Origin: Paludibacteraceae bacterium
GTDB lineage: Bacteria; Bacteroidota; Bacteroidia; Bacteroidales; Paludibacteraceae
DNA: 58,824 nt
Reading direction: 5' to 3'
Assembly: GCA_016283095.1 (NCBI GenBank)
Contig: JAEEMG010000103.1
Coordinates: forward strand, 1 to 58,824
Shown in pieces: positions 18,199 to 26,708 of the stretch. The notes under the pieces were generated by a model. The model had not been told where the DNA came from. It saw only the letters and a list, made by a program, of their open reading frames with translations, and did not search any database. Each line of letters begins with the position of its first letter. Position 1 is the stretch's first letter. The translations under genes and the position numbers were made by a program.

Positions 18199-21100
18199 TT
18201 ATTTGATGTAAACTGGACGAATGTTATAACCATTGTACACACGACTATCTGACACCCACATATACTTCACTTTGAAATTATCAATTGAAAAATAGTAACT
18301 GTATACAGAATAGTTGCTACTCATAGAGGCGGTCCAATATGATCCTTTAGCTTCCTCTTCTTTGCCAGGAAAGAATAGACAATTTCCATTATCACTTTCA
18401 AATAGGATGCCTCTTACGCCCTCAACTTCAACGACTCTGGAAGTACAAGAAGAGATAAGTTCTTTATACTGTTGATAAGTTGGGATCTTCCAATTCATAC
18501 CCAGCAATGCTGTTGCCGCATCATTGTCGGAAGTCAAAACATTATTTTCATCAATTACGCCTTGCGACTTCAACTCTGACATATTCATTTCAGACCACAA
18601 GGATGTTTTAGAGAAAGATTCTTTCGGCTCAATCTCACCCCATGAATAATAGTCTCCAATCTCAGTTTGAGTTTTTGCTCCCAGATTGTGAGTTGCCCAC
18701 AATGTTCCACTAGGGAGTCCTAGATCTACATAATTTCCTTGAGGCAACGTAAAACCTTTCATAGAGACAACAACCTTACGCGACACCTTCTGACCCTTAT
18801 ATTCGCCTGTTATCACACACTCTCCAACTCCTATCGGATCAACCTTACCAGCAGTCACGACAGCGACTGAAGAATCAGACGACGACCATTCTACATTATA
18901 TTCACTAATTAGATCATTTGCAGACGAAGTAAACCCAGCTGGAATAGCGGTTTCATGGGTGTAGACCTGCAATGGTGTGGTATCAATACTAATGGTGATA
19001 GGCTTGATGTTTTTTGGTTCTACAACTGAACGAATCGGATGACTATAAGTATTAATAAGCGTATCAAGGCCACCAGTTTCTAAGTAAGGAGCATGATAAC
19101 AATATGCTGTTTTTGTATCCCCGCTTGGCAACGAAGAAGTCCAGTAAAAACAATCAGCTGTAGATCGTGCAGCTGACATATACATATAACCAGTAGCAGG
19201 CAAGAATAGTTCCTTGCCATTGTTTTTACTTACAAAACAGCAACCAGAGTTATTATTCATATAAGCATAACTTACGGTACAATTCTCAATCAACTCCTCC
19301 ATCTGTGCTTTGGTCGGCATTTTATGTCCAACTCCAATATAGCGAGTAGCCACATCAAAAGCAACAGACAATACATCTGCAGAATCTATGATACCATTAT
19401 CTCTCAAATACTCCTTACTGTTTCCTGATGAATTAGAATTAGCATTAGGAGTCACATCTCCCCATTTAAAATATGTGCCTTCCCCTGTCGCTGATTTCGC
19501 TCCAACATTGCTTACTGCCCACAATGTCCCACTAGGAAGACCCAAATCAACATATTCAACGCCATCAATCGTGTCGTTTATCTGCTGATCTTCTACAATC
19601 ACAACACTGCTAACATTAAAATCTTTATAGACACCAGTAAGGACACAAGTGTCCTTCGACACTGCCAATAACTGATTGTAATACATCATCTTTGCAACAG
19701 ATTCGTCTGAAACTTTCCACTTGAAATCCGACATTTTAACCTTACCGGCAGGATAACAAGTGAACCCTAAATCACCATCTAATCCATTCAGCTTCATTCT
19801 GATTGTATCCTTAATGGAAACTTTTGTAGCCGTCACCTTTACCTTGCACTCAACATGAAGGTTTTTGTAGTCACCACTGATCACACATTCACCCTCCCCA
19901 ACAGGTCTCACAAAACCATAATCACCAGTTGCAACAGTCTCGTCTGAAGAAGACCACATGACGTCTAGTCTTGACAACACATCTGCAGGCACACATGAAT
20001 ATGTCAGTTTTAACGGTGCATCTGTAGTTGCAAGTTCTATCTCATCTTCAGCGATAGAGAAAGTAACCGTATCAGGAATGATTTTACGGACAGGACGAAC
20101 TGGGCAAGCATTACCAACTCTTAGAGAAGACATATCTCCAGTTAGCTCTACACCATAATAATCCAAACCAAATCTTAGGTTTTTAGAATCCGTGTATGCA
20201 GTATTATATCCATAAGTCACCGATGACCAATAGTAACCAACAGTTCCTATATTGGTTGACTTATATCCAGCTGCAGGCATAAACATGGATTTCCCGCTTG
20301 GGCCAACAAAGACGACTCCATTTACACCATTTACACGTCGCCATTCTTTTTTACAAACATTCCACAACTCATCAAATTCATCTGGACTTGGCATTTTCCA
20401 ATCTTCTCCCCACTGAACAGTGGCAACATCATATTTAGGATTAAGTCTACTTTTATCATCCACAACACCTTTCTCCATCAAAGTGTTCGTCATCATTTTG
20501 TCCCACTTGAATTTTTCATTTTCTTCCGTCGCTCCCCAAACGAAATATTGACCAAATCCATCTGCCAAAGTTGTTCCGATATTTGTAGTAGCCCAAAGAG
20601 TTCCACTAGGAAGTCCTAGATCTACATAATCATGATTAATATTATCGCCCACCTGCACGTTACATTTAATTCTATAATTTTTGTAACGCCCTGTAATTAC
20701 ACAGAAACCATCAGAAACAGAAGTCACAAGGCCATTCTTTACCATAGCGACACTCTCATCAGAAGATGTCCAGATAATCTCAGAAGCTTGAATCCTGTCT
20801 CTTGGAATTGTATAGAAACCTAATGAAATCGTTGTATCTATTTTGTCAAAAAACAATTCTTTAGACCCTAATGCTATCGGACAAGGGACTCTTACTGGAC
20901 GAATAGCCAAAGCAGCTCTTCTTTCCATATCGTCAGTGCCTACACCATATACAGTTGAATGTCCACCAGCGGAACCGGAACTTTCATTAATATAAAATTT
21001 GTGAACAGTTGATGACCATATTGCCAATTCTTTGTCTGCAGCTTTTTGATCATTTGCAGGAATAAATAAAGTTTTACCGTTTTTCCCTTTGAATTCACGT

Positions 21101-21702
21101 CCTTCAACACCATTCCTTATAATCCAATCACTGTCAAGTAAAAACAGTTCCTCCACCTCTTTTAAAGTCGGAAGACGCCAATGTTCACCCCAAAGCACAT
21201 TAGCAGCATCATACTTTGCCGCCAATAGTTCTGAGCTAATCACTCCTTTTTCTCTCAAATTATTATCCCGGTAACCACTCCATGACTCTTGTTCTTCACT
21301 ATATGGTTCCGTTTTTCCCCACATGAAAAGAAAACCTGGATCATATTCATTTCTCGCTCCAATATTGTCTGTTGCCCATAAAATTCCACTTGAAAGTCCT
21401 AAATCAACATACTTATGTTCATCCGGCTCGTCTCCGTAGACACTATCTGTACAAAAATGTATATTTGAAAAGGCAGAAACATCGTATGTCTTCGAAGTTT
21501 TGTTGGATTTATCAATTTTTAACACTGTGTTAGAGTCAGAAAAATAGAAACTATCGACATCTGATGTTGGAAAAGAATCCTTCACCCCAGAATTAGCCTC
21601 TACGACCATATATTCCATTGTGGTATATTTTCCTATTTCAATAGCCCAAATTGCAGAGCAAACAGCAAGGATTGCTGTCAAACCAATTAAATACTTTTTC
21701 AT
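18199..21702 (-). CDS. Large secreted protein with four FISUMP-type domains and four Ig-like (Big_2) domains
   Basis: 1167 residues with an N-terminal signal (about 1-20). Four copies of a FISUMP-type domain (Fibrobacter succinogenes major paralogous domain) are recognised by YVDLGLPSGTLWAxxNxG, a xxWG turn, WKMPTxxE-like and a final xxRPV. Between them sit Big_2-like domains with WSSSDExVA and GxCVITGxYK: one between the first and second, two between the second and third, one between the third and fourth. Such proteins are thought to be surface adhesins or scaffolds; no enzyme domain is present. It lacks a T9SS tail. Its ATG overlaps the TGA of the small upstream gene, so translation is coupled. 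Repeats have diverged in sequence. Confidence 0.88.
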   Translation of the reverse strand: MKKYLIGLTAILAVCSAIWAIEIGKYTTMEYMVVEANSGVKDSFPTSDVDSFYFSDSNTVLKIDKSNKTSKTYDVSAFSNIHFCTDSVYGDEPDEHKYVDLGLSSGILWATDNIGARNEYDPGFLFMWGKTEPYSEEQESWSGYRDNNLREKGVISSELLAAKYDAANVLWGEHWRLPTLKEVEELFLLDSDWIIRNGVEGREFKGKNGKTLFIPANDQKAADKELAIWSSTVHKFYINESSGSAGGHSTVYGVGTDDMERRAALAIRPVRVPCPIALGSKELFFDKIDTTISLGFYTIPRDRIQASEIIWTSSDESVAMVKNGLVTSVSDGFCVITGRYKNYRIKCNVQVGDNINHDYVDLGLPSGTLWATTNIGTTLADGFGQYFVWGATEENEKFKWDKMMTNTLMEKGVVDDKSRLNPKYDVATVQWGEDWKMPSPDEFDELWNVCKKEWRRVNGVNGVVFVGPSGKSMFMPAAGYKSTNIGTVGYYWSSVTYGYNTAYTDSKNLRFGLDYYGVELTGDMSSLRVGNACPVRPVRKIIPDTVTFSIAEDEIELATTDAPLKLTYSCVPADVLSRLDVMWSSSDETVATGDYGFVRPVGEGECVISGDYKNLHVECKVKVTATKVSIKDTIRMKLNGLDGDLGFTCYPAGKVKMSDFKWKVSDESVAKMMYYNQLLAVSKDTCVLTGVYKDFNVSSVVIVEDQQINDTIDGVEYVDLGLPSGTLWAVSNVGAKSATGEGTYFKWGDVTPNANSNSSGNSKEYLRDNGIIDSADVLSVAFDVATRYIGVGHKMPTKAQMEELIENCTVSYAYMNNNSGCCFVSKNNGKELFLPATGYMYMSAARSTADCFYWTSSLPSGDTKTAYCYHAPYLETGGLDTLINTYSHPIRSVVEPKNIKPITISIDTTPLQVYTHETAIPAGFTSSANDLISEYNVEWSSSDSSVAVVTAGKVDPIGVGECVITGEYKGQKVSRKVVVSMKGFTLPQGNYVDLGLPSGTLWATHNLGAKTQTEIGDYYSWGEIEPKESFSKTSLWSEMNMSELKSQGVIDENNVLTSDNDAATALLGMNWKIPTYQQYKELISSCTSRVVEVEGVRGILFESDNGNCLFFPGKEEEAKGSYWTASMSSNYSVYSYYFSIDNFKVKYMWVSDSRVYNGYNIRPVYIK

Positions 21703-22157
21703 CTGACTATAATTTTAACTGATTTTCCATTTGCATTTAACACATACACACCTGACGATGGCTTATCAAAAGAGACAAAACCTTCCACAAATTTACTTTG
21801 TTTAATACAGCGACCATATATATCAAAAAGAGAAATTATACCGTCTGCACCATAAACATCAATATTCGAATCCGTCACAAACACCAAAAGTTCGCCAGTT
21901 GATTCTACTTTTTGATTTTCAACAAATGATAGAGAAGCCTCACCAAAGTAAAATTTATGTACATCACCAACATGATACTCTGTAGACTCTCCTTCGTAAG
22001 TCACAACAACATTATCCTCTTGTCGAGTAACAACAGGCAAATTTTCCGTCAAATACTTAATTATAGTATTGTCATTTAATTCCAAGACTAAAGCATTATT
22101 CGCTAAAGCTGAAATCATTAGCGACAAACCCGCTATTATCAAATAAATTTTTTTCAT
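21699..22157 (-). CDS. Small secreted protein with T9SS-type tail, coupled to the FISUMP/Ig gene
   Basis: 152 residues from ATG 22155-22157 (MKKIYLIIAGLSL). The longer reading starts at TTG and is rejected, because the 20th residue begins a clean signal peptide. The mature N-terminus (ALVLELNDNTIIKY ... HVGDVHKFYF) matches a short module common in secreted Bacteroidales proteins. The C-terminus (LFDIYGRCIKQS ... SGVYVLNANGKSVKIIVR) is a T9SS-like sorting tail. Stop and next start overlap as ATGA. As the only tail in this operon, it may help anchor or escort the large partner; that is inference. Confidence 0.82.
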   Translation of the reverse strand: MKKIYLIIAGLSLMISALANNALVLELNDNTIIKYLTENLPVVTRQEDNVVVTYEGESTEYHVGDVHKFYFGEASLSFVENQKVESTGELLVFVTDSNIDVYGADGIISLFDIYGRCIKQSKFVEGFVSFDKPSSGVYVLNANGKSVKIIVR

Positions 22158-22239
22158 AAGCGTAACATAATAAAAAAATGAGGGTGTATAAAAATGTAAA
22201 AATGATTTTTTCAATTTACGTTTTGTCGCTAAAAAAAAA

Positions 22240-22283
22240 GCCGTTTTAGATCTTAAAAATAGTAGTTAAGTCTCTAAAACGGC
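22240..22283 (-). terminator. Terminator of the PEP carboxykinase gene
   Basis: Outer 11-bp stem GCCGTTTTAGA / TCTAAAACGGC with an inner CTTAA/TTAAG pair, followed by nine T on the minus strand, 88 nt past the stop at 22372. Confidence 0.9.
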
Positions 22284-22371
22284 CATATTTTTGAGTGTAT
22301 TAAAAATCAACTTACATTTTTATAGTTCAATTTATTAATACCCCTCTGTTATTTAATAATTCTCAAACGAA

Positions 22372-24222
22372 TTACATACCAAGACGCTGCTTCAAGATAG
22401 CCAAACGATCGCTTAGCTCCTTTGGAAGGTGTCCAGCGAACTTAGCGTAGTGCTCTTCGATACGCTCAACCTCATCCTTCCACTCGTCAACGTTAACTGC
22501 AAGAACAGCCTTCATTGTCTCCTCGTTGTAGCAGCTCTTCAAGCCCTCGATATTGATCTGACCTGGAGCAGGAACCTTACCGATTGGAGTATCAACTGTC
22601 TTACCCTCGCCATTGCAACGATCGAAGATGTAAGCCAATACACGGCTGTTATCTCCGTAACCTGGCCACAAGAATCCGTGCTCAGACTTAAGAGCTGGGT
22701 TCTCCTTATCACGACGGAACCAGTTAACGAAGAAGATCTTAGGCATGTTCTTACCACCCTTAGCCTGTGGCAATTTCTCCATGTCAATCCAGTGCTGGAA
22801 GTAGTCACCCATGTTGTAACCACAGAATGGCAACATAGCGAATGGGTCACGACGAACACCAGCCTTCAAACCGATAGCAGCAGCTGTAACCTCAGAACCT
22901 ACGATAGATCCCATGAACACACCGTGTGCCCAATCCTCAGCCTCGTGAACCAATGGAACTGTGTTAGGACGACGGCCACCGAATAGGATAGCATCAACCT
23001 TAACACCCTTTGGAGACTCCCAGTCAGAAGCGATACCTGGACAGTTAGCAGCAGGAGCAGCGAAACGTGAGTTCTTGTGAGCAACAGGATTCTTATCCTC
23101 GTCACGAGAAGCTGGATCGTTTACAACGTTACCCTTCCAGTCGATTGTACCCTTAGGACAGTCGTAACCAATACCTTCCCACCAAATGTCACCGTCAGGA
23201 GTGTATCCTACGTTAGTGAAGATAGTGTTCTTGCAGCAAGAGTCAAGAGCGTTCTTGTTTGTCTTAGCTGAAGTATATGGAGCTACACCGAAGAAACCAG
23301 CCTCTGGGTTGATTGCGCGAAGGTTACCCTCCTCGTCGAACTTCATCCAAGCGATATCGTCTCCGATAGTCTCAACCTTCCAACCTGGAATAGTTGGGAT
23401 AAGCATAGCCAAGTTTGTCTTACCACAAGCTGATGGGAATGCAGCACATACACACTTAGTCTCCTTTGTAGCCTCCTTTGTAAGCTTAAGGATAAGCATG
23501 TGCTCTGCCAACCAACCCTCTTCCTGAGCCATCTTAGATGCGATACGAAGAGCGAAACACTTCTTACCAAGCAATGCGTTACCACCGTAACCTGAACCGT
23601 ATGTCCAAATCTCGTGCTCCTCTGGGAACTGAACGATGTACTTATCGTCGATTGGAGCGCAAGCCCACTTAGCATCCTTAAGACCATCTGGCAATGGCTT
23701 ACCTACTGAGTGGATACAAGGGATAAAGTCATTCTTCTCCTCGATTAGCTTAAGAGCACCAGCACCCATACGAGTCATGATCTTCATTGAACCAACTACG
23801 TAAGCTGAATCTGTGATCTCAACACCTAGCTGAGAGATAGGACCACCTAGAGGACCCATTGAGAATGGGATAACGTACATTGTACGACCCTTCATACAAC
23901 CAGTGTACTTGCCGATAAGGATCTTCTTCATCTCCTTTGGATCCATCCAGTTGTTTGTAGGACCAGCATCCTCCTGCTTGCGTGAGCAGATGAATGTACG
24001 ACCCTCTACACGAGCAACGTCTGAAGGATCAGACTGGAAATAGTAGCTGTTTGGACGCTTCTTCTCGTCTAGCTTCTTTGCCAAACCCTCTGCAACACAC
24101 TCATCCATTAGGCGAGTGAACTCTGCATCAGAACCATCACATAGAACGACGTTCTCTGGCTGCATGATGTCAGCCCACATCTTAACCCATGTGTTAAGTT
24201 TTGCACAATTTGTTTTAATCAT
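22372..24222 (-). CDS. pckG: Phosphoenolpyruvate carboxykinase, GTP-dependent type
   Basis: 616 residues, the usual length for the GTP family. Interconverts oxaloacetate and PEP with GTP/GDP; in fermenting Bacteroidales this enzyme often runs towards oxaloacetate and succinate. Seen: RTMYVIPFSMGP, the P-loop FPSACGKTNLAM with the reactive Cys, GDDIAWM, and GYGGNALLGKKCFALR. These are features of the GTP class, not of the shorter ATP class. Single gene with its own -7 box (24260-24267) and terminator. Codon use is strongly biased: Lys is mostly AAG, Glu mostly GAG, unlike most neighbours, which suggests high expression. Confidence 0.95.
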   Translation of the reverse strand: MIKTNCAKLNTWVKMWADIMQPENVVLCDGSDAEFTRLMDECVAEGLAKKLDEKKRPNSYYFQSDPSDVARVEGRTFICSRKQEDAGPTNNWMDPKEMKKILIGKYTGCMKGRTMYVIPFSMGPLGGPISQLGVEITDSAYVVGSMKIMTRMGAGALKLIEEKNDFIPCIHSVGKPLPDGLKDAKWACAPIDDKYIVQFPEEHEIWTYGSGYGGNALLGKKCFALRIASKMAQEEGWLAEHMLILKLTKEATKETKCVCAAFPSACGKTNLAMLIPTIPGWKVETIGDDIAWMKFDEEGNLRAINPEAGFFGVAPYTSAKTNKNALDSCCKNTIFTNVGYTPDGDIWWEGIGYDCPKGTIDWKGNVVNDPASRDEDKNPVAHKNSRFAAPAANCPGIASDWESPKGVKVDAILFGGRRPNTVPLVHEAEDWAHGVFMGSIVGSEVTAAAIGLKAGVRRDPFAMLPFCGYNMGDYFQHWIDMEKLPQAKGGKNMPKIFFVNWFRRDKENPALKSEHGFLWPGYGDNSRVLAYIFDRCNGEGKTVDTPIGKVPAPGQINIEGLKSCYNEETMKAVLAVNVDEWKDEVERIEEHYAKFAGHLPKELSDRLAILKQRLGM

Positions 24223-24259
24223 GACTTATTTTAATTGAATTAAATTTTCGATTTGGTCG

Positions 24260-24267
24260 CAAAATTA
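24260..24267 (-). promoter_or_regulatory. -7 box of pckG
   Basis: Minus-strand TAATTTTG, 38 nt before the ATG at 24222. No good -33 element. Confidence 0.6.
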
Positions 24268-24489
24268 GCAAAATTCAGTCGATTTTATGTTATACAATCA
24301 ATTTTTTTTGCTTTTGTTCACAAAAAACAAACCTGTTTTCTTCCGACACTTTTTCCTTTTTTGTCTGCCATATCTTCTATATAACTTTACTTTTCCGCTA
24401 CGCGCAGACTTGTGAGGATATTGGAGCCGACGTCTTAATATTCAAAAATCTTGACTCCGTGCTGAGTATTTTCAGTTGTTTTGTTTGAA

Positions 24490-25233
24490 TCAATGTTCTT
24501 TCTTTACGAAGAAATAATCCACAATGCACATGGCAATATAGAAAAGGATTGTTGCGAATGCAGCCGCAAATGGTATTCCAAACATACCTAACACAACTAA
24601 CGACACAATCGCAAACAAAATAAGTATATACTTCTTCTCGTTTCCAACCCATCCAAAATGTTTGACCTTCAAAGAAAACATTGGAAATTCAGACACCAAA
24701 AGCAAAGACGTTACTACTACGATCGCAACCATAGCAATTGGATTACAACAGAAATCAGTAAACCAATTATGTGTGCCATCCTTCAACAGAATATCCGCCG
24801 TCGACACCAGTGACGAAAGAAACATTGCATTAGCCGGAGTAGGCAAACCAATGAAACTGCTGGTCTGTCTCTCGTCTATATTGAATTTTGCTAATCTTAA
24901 CGCTGAAAATGCAGGGACTAAAAAAGCGATATATGGAAGGAAATCGCAAAAAGAGCAGTCGACATAACCTTTCATCCAAAAATAAATCGCAAATCCAGGC
25001 GCCACACCAAAGCTCACCTGGTCCGCCAATGAATCCAACTCTTTTCCTATCGCAGAGCTCGCTTTCAAAGCTCTTGCTGCAAAACCATCACTGAAATCAA
25101 AAACAGAACCAATCAATATGCAGATAACTGCATACAGAAAATCCCCCTCCATCGAACATAGTACTGATAGGCAACCGAAAAAAAGGCTGATACATGTCAG
25201 CGTGTTTGGAATGCTTTTGATTATTTTATTCAT
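24490..25233 (-). CDS. pssA: CDP-diacylglycerol-serine O-phosphatidyltransferase
   Basis: 247 residues, integral membrane. Makes phosphatidylserine from CDP-diacylglycerol and serine. The CDP-alcohol phosphatidyltransferase signature is complete at about residues 49-71: SDGFAAR, then Gly and the two Asp of GKELDSLAD. Several hydrophobic segments follow. Its start overlaps the end of psd by 8 nt, so the two genes form one unit in which this enzyme's product is the next enzyme's substrate. cdsA, supplying CDP-diacylglycerol, is 5 kb upstream. Confidence 0.94.
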   Translation of the reverse strand: MNKIIKSIPNTLTCISLFFGCLSVLCSMEGDFLYAVICILIGSVFDFSDGFAARALKASSAIGKELDSLADQVSFGVAPGFAIYFWMKGYVDCSFCDFLPYIAFLVPAFSALRLAKFNIDERQTSSFIGLPTPANAMFLSSLVSTADILLKDGTHNWFTDFCCNPIAMVAIVVVTSLLLVSEFPMFSLKVKHFGWVGNEKKYILILFAIVSLVVLGMFGIPFAAAFATILFYIAMCIVDYFFVKKEH

Positions 25234-25900
25234 AGATTGGCTTTTTTACTTTTGCTATGACAGTCTGGTTACCAGTCACTTTCTGACCGACACCGACTAA
25301 AACCTCACTGTCCATAGGCAAATAAAGATCTACACGAGAACCGAATTTTATGAATCCTAATTGCTGATTTTCATCACAGATATCACCTTCTCGTGAATAT
25401 GTGACAATACGACGAGCTAGTGCGCCTGCCACCTGTCTTAACAAAATCTGAACTTTGTTTTCAAGTTCAATAACTATAGTTGATCGTTCGTTTTCTGTGC
25501 TTGACTTTGGAAGATTGGCGGCCATAAACCTACCATCATTGTGAGTATAGTAGACAACCTTACCTCTCGTAGGATACCAATTCGCATGTACATTGAGCAC
25601 TGACATGAAAATCGACACCTGAATTCTCTTATCCTTAAAATAAAATGGTTCTTCCGCAGGCTCAGCAATAACAACCGTACCGTCCGCAGGCGCGATAATC
25701 ATACCCTCTTCAAATCCGAGGAATTCTCGTTTGGGATTACGGAAGAAATTCAAGAAAAACAAAAAAATAGCTACACAAAGTACGGAAATCACGACACTGG
25801 CAACATTCGTCCCAAAATAAACGAATGATGCCAAAACAACCAACGCCAGCATTACGAGCAGCGTCAACAGCATTCCTTTTCCTTCTCTATGTATAGTCAT
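25226..25900 (-). CDS. psd: Phosphatidylserine decarboxylase (short type)
   Basis: 224 residues. Converts phosphatidylserine to phosphatidylethanolamine. Self-cleavage to a small pyruvoyl subunit is expected at Gly-Ser in KFGSRVDL (near residue 195). Two N-terminal membrane segments (about 10-48) precede the catalytic part (MIIAPADGTV, NVHANWYPTRG). Length fits the archaeal-type short decarboxylases usual in Bacteroidetes. First gene of psd-pssA; -7 box at 25932-25939. Confidence 0.93.
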   Translation of the reverse strand: MTIHREGKGMLLTLLVMLALVVLASFVYFGTNVASVVISVLCVAIFLFFLNFFRNPKREFLGFEEGMIIAPADGTVVIAEPAEEPFYFKDKRIQVSIFMSVLNVHANWYPTRGKVVYYTHNDGRFMAANLPKSSTENERSTIVIELENKVQILLRQVAGALARRIVTYSREGDICDENQQLGFIKFGSRVDLYLPMDSEVLVGVGQKVTGNQTVIAKVKKPIYE

Positions 25901-25931
25901 CCTTTTTATTGCCCCTAATTTTATCGGCGAG

Positions 25932-25939
25932 CAAATTTA
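25932..25939 (-). promoter_or_regulatory. -7 box of psd-pssA
   Basis: Minus-strand TAAATTTG, 32 nt before the psd ATG, in the short gap after the CpsB-like gene. No clear -33 element. Confidence 0.55.
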
Positions 25940-25978
25940 GCTAAAAAAAACTATTTTGCCCTACTTTTTACCAAAAAT

Positions 25979-26692
25979 TTATATTCCAGGTATCTCGCTT
26001 ACCATTTTGATTATTTTCTTACTGATTTTTTGTTCCTCCATTTGCTGCCATCTTTTCACTCTGTGTGTATCAGTGCCAACAGCATCGTAAAAGCCTTCGG
26101 AAAGCAATTTCTCCGCCTTCTCTTTCACTGCAGGTCCATATAATCCAAGCAAAGACGTGAGATTGAGCTGGAACCTAATCTTCATTTCCTTTAGTTCAGC
26201 ATAATCCTTTTTCTCAAGGAAACGATATCTCTCTGGATGAGCGAGGAGGACATAATGACCTTTGCTCATCAATTCTTTCAACGTACTTTTAAAATTATAC
26301 GGTGCAGAAACAGTTGATGATTCCACCAAGACATGATTGTTCGCATGGACAAGCAAATCATCATTTTCCAGTCTCTCCTGAAACAAACTGTCGATCATAT
26401 ATTCCGCCGCAAGATGAAGCTGAATCTCACCCTTATATAGTGATTTCAGCTTTTCAAAATGCATTTTCAGAAATTCCGTATTGTTTGGAATATCTTCCAT
26501 CACATGCGGTGTACACCATACAGTCTTGACGCCAGCGGCCTCCATTAAACCAAGCAGTTCAAGGGCATCATCCATAGACTGTATGCCGTCGTCCACTCCA
26601 GGAAGCAGATGTATGTGATTGTCACAAAAACCGTTCAGAATCCCAGTACGGTTTAATGCTGTTTTGCCACTAAATAAATCAAGCAAGCCCAT
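25979..26692 (-). CDS. CpsB-like PHP-family protein-tyrosine phosphatase
   Basis: 237 residues. Metal-binding motifs of the PHP family are present: DNHIHLLPGVDDG (about 24-36), TPH, LLAHPERYR and a C-terminal GTDTH. In polysaccharide loci this family dephosphorylates the BY-kinase tyrosine cluster. Here it lies 16 nt downstream of the Wzc-like kinase, which fits that role. Third gene of the wza-wzc-cpsB-type set. Cytoplasmic; no signal peptide. Confidence 0.9.
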   Translation of the reverse strand: MGLLDLFSGKTALNRTGILNGFCDNHIHLLPGVDDGIQSMDDALELLGLMEAAGVKTVWCTPHVMEDIPNNTEFLKMHFEKLKSLYKGEIQLHLAAEYMIDSLFQERLENDDLLVHANNHVLVESSTVSAPYNFKSTLKELMSKGHYVLLAHPERYRFLEKKDYAELKEMKIRFQLNLTSLLGLYGPAVKEKAEKLLSEGFYDAVGTDTHRVKRWQQMEEQKISKKIIKMVSEIPGI

Positions 26693-26708
26693 TGCTAGTT
26701 ATCTTTTT

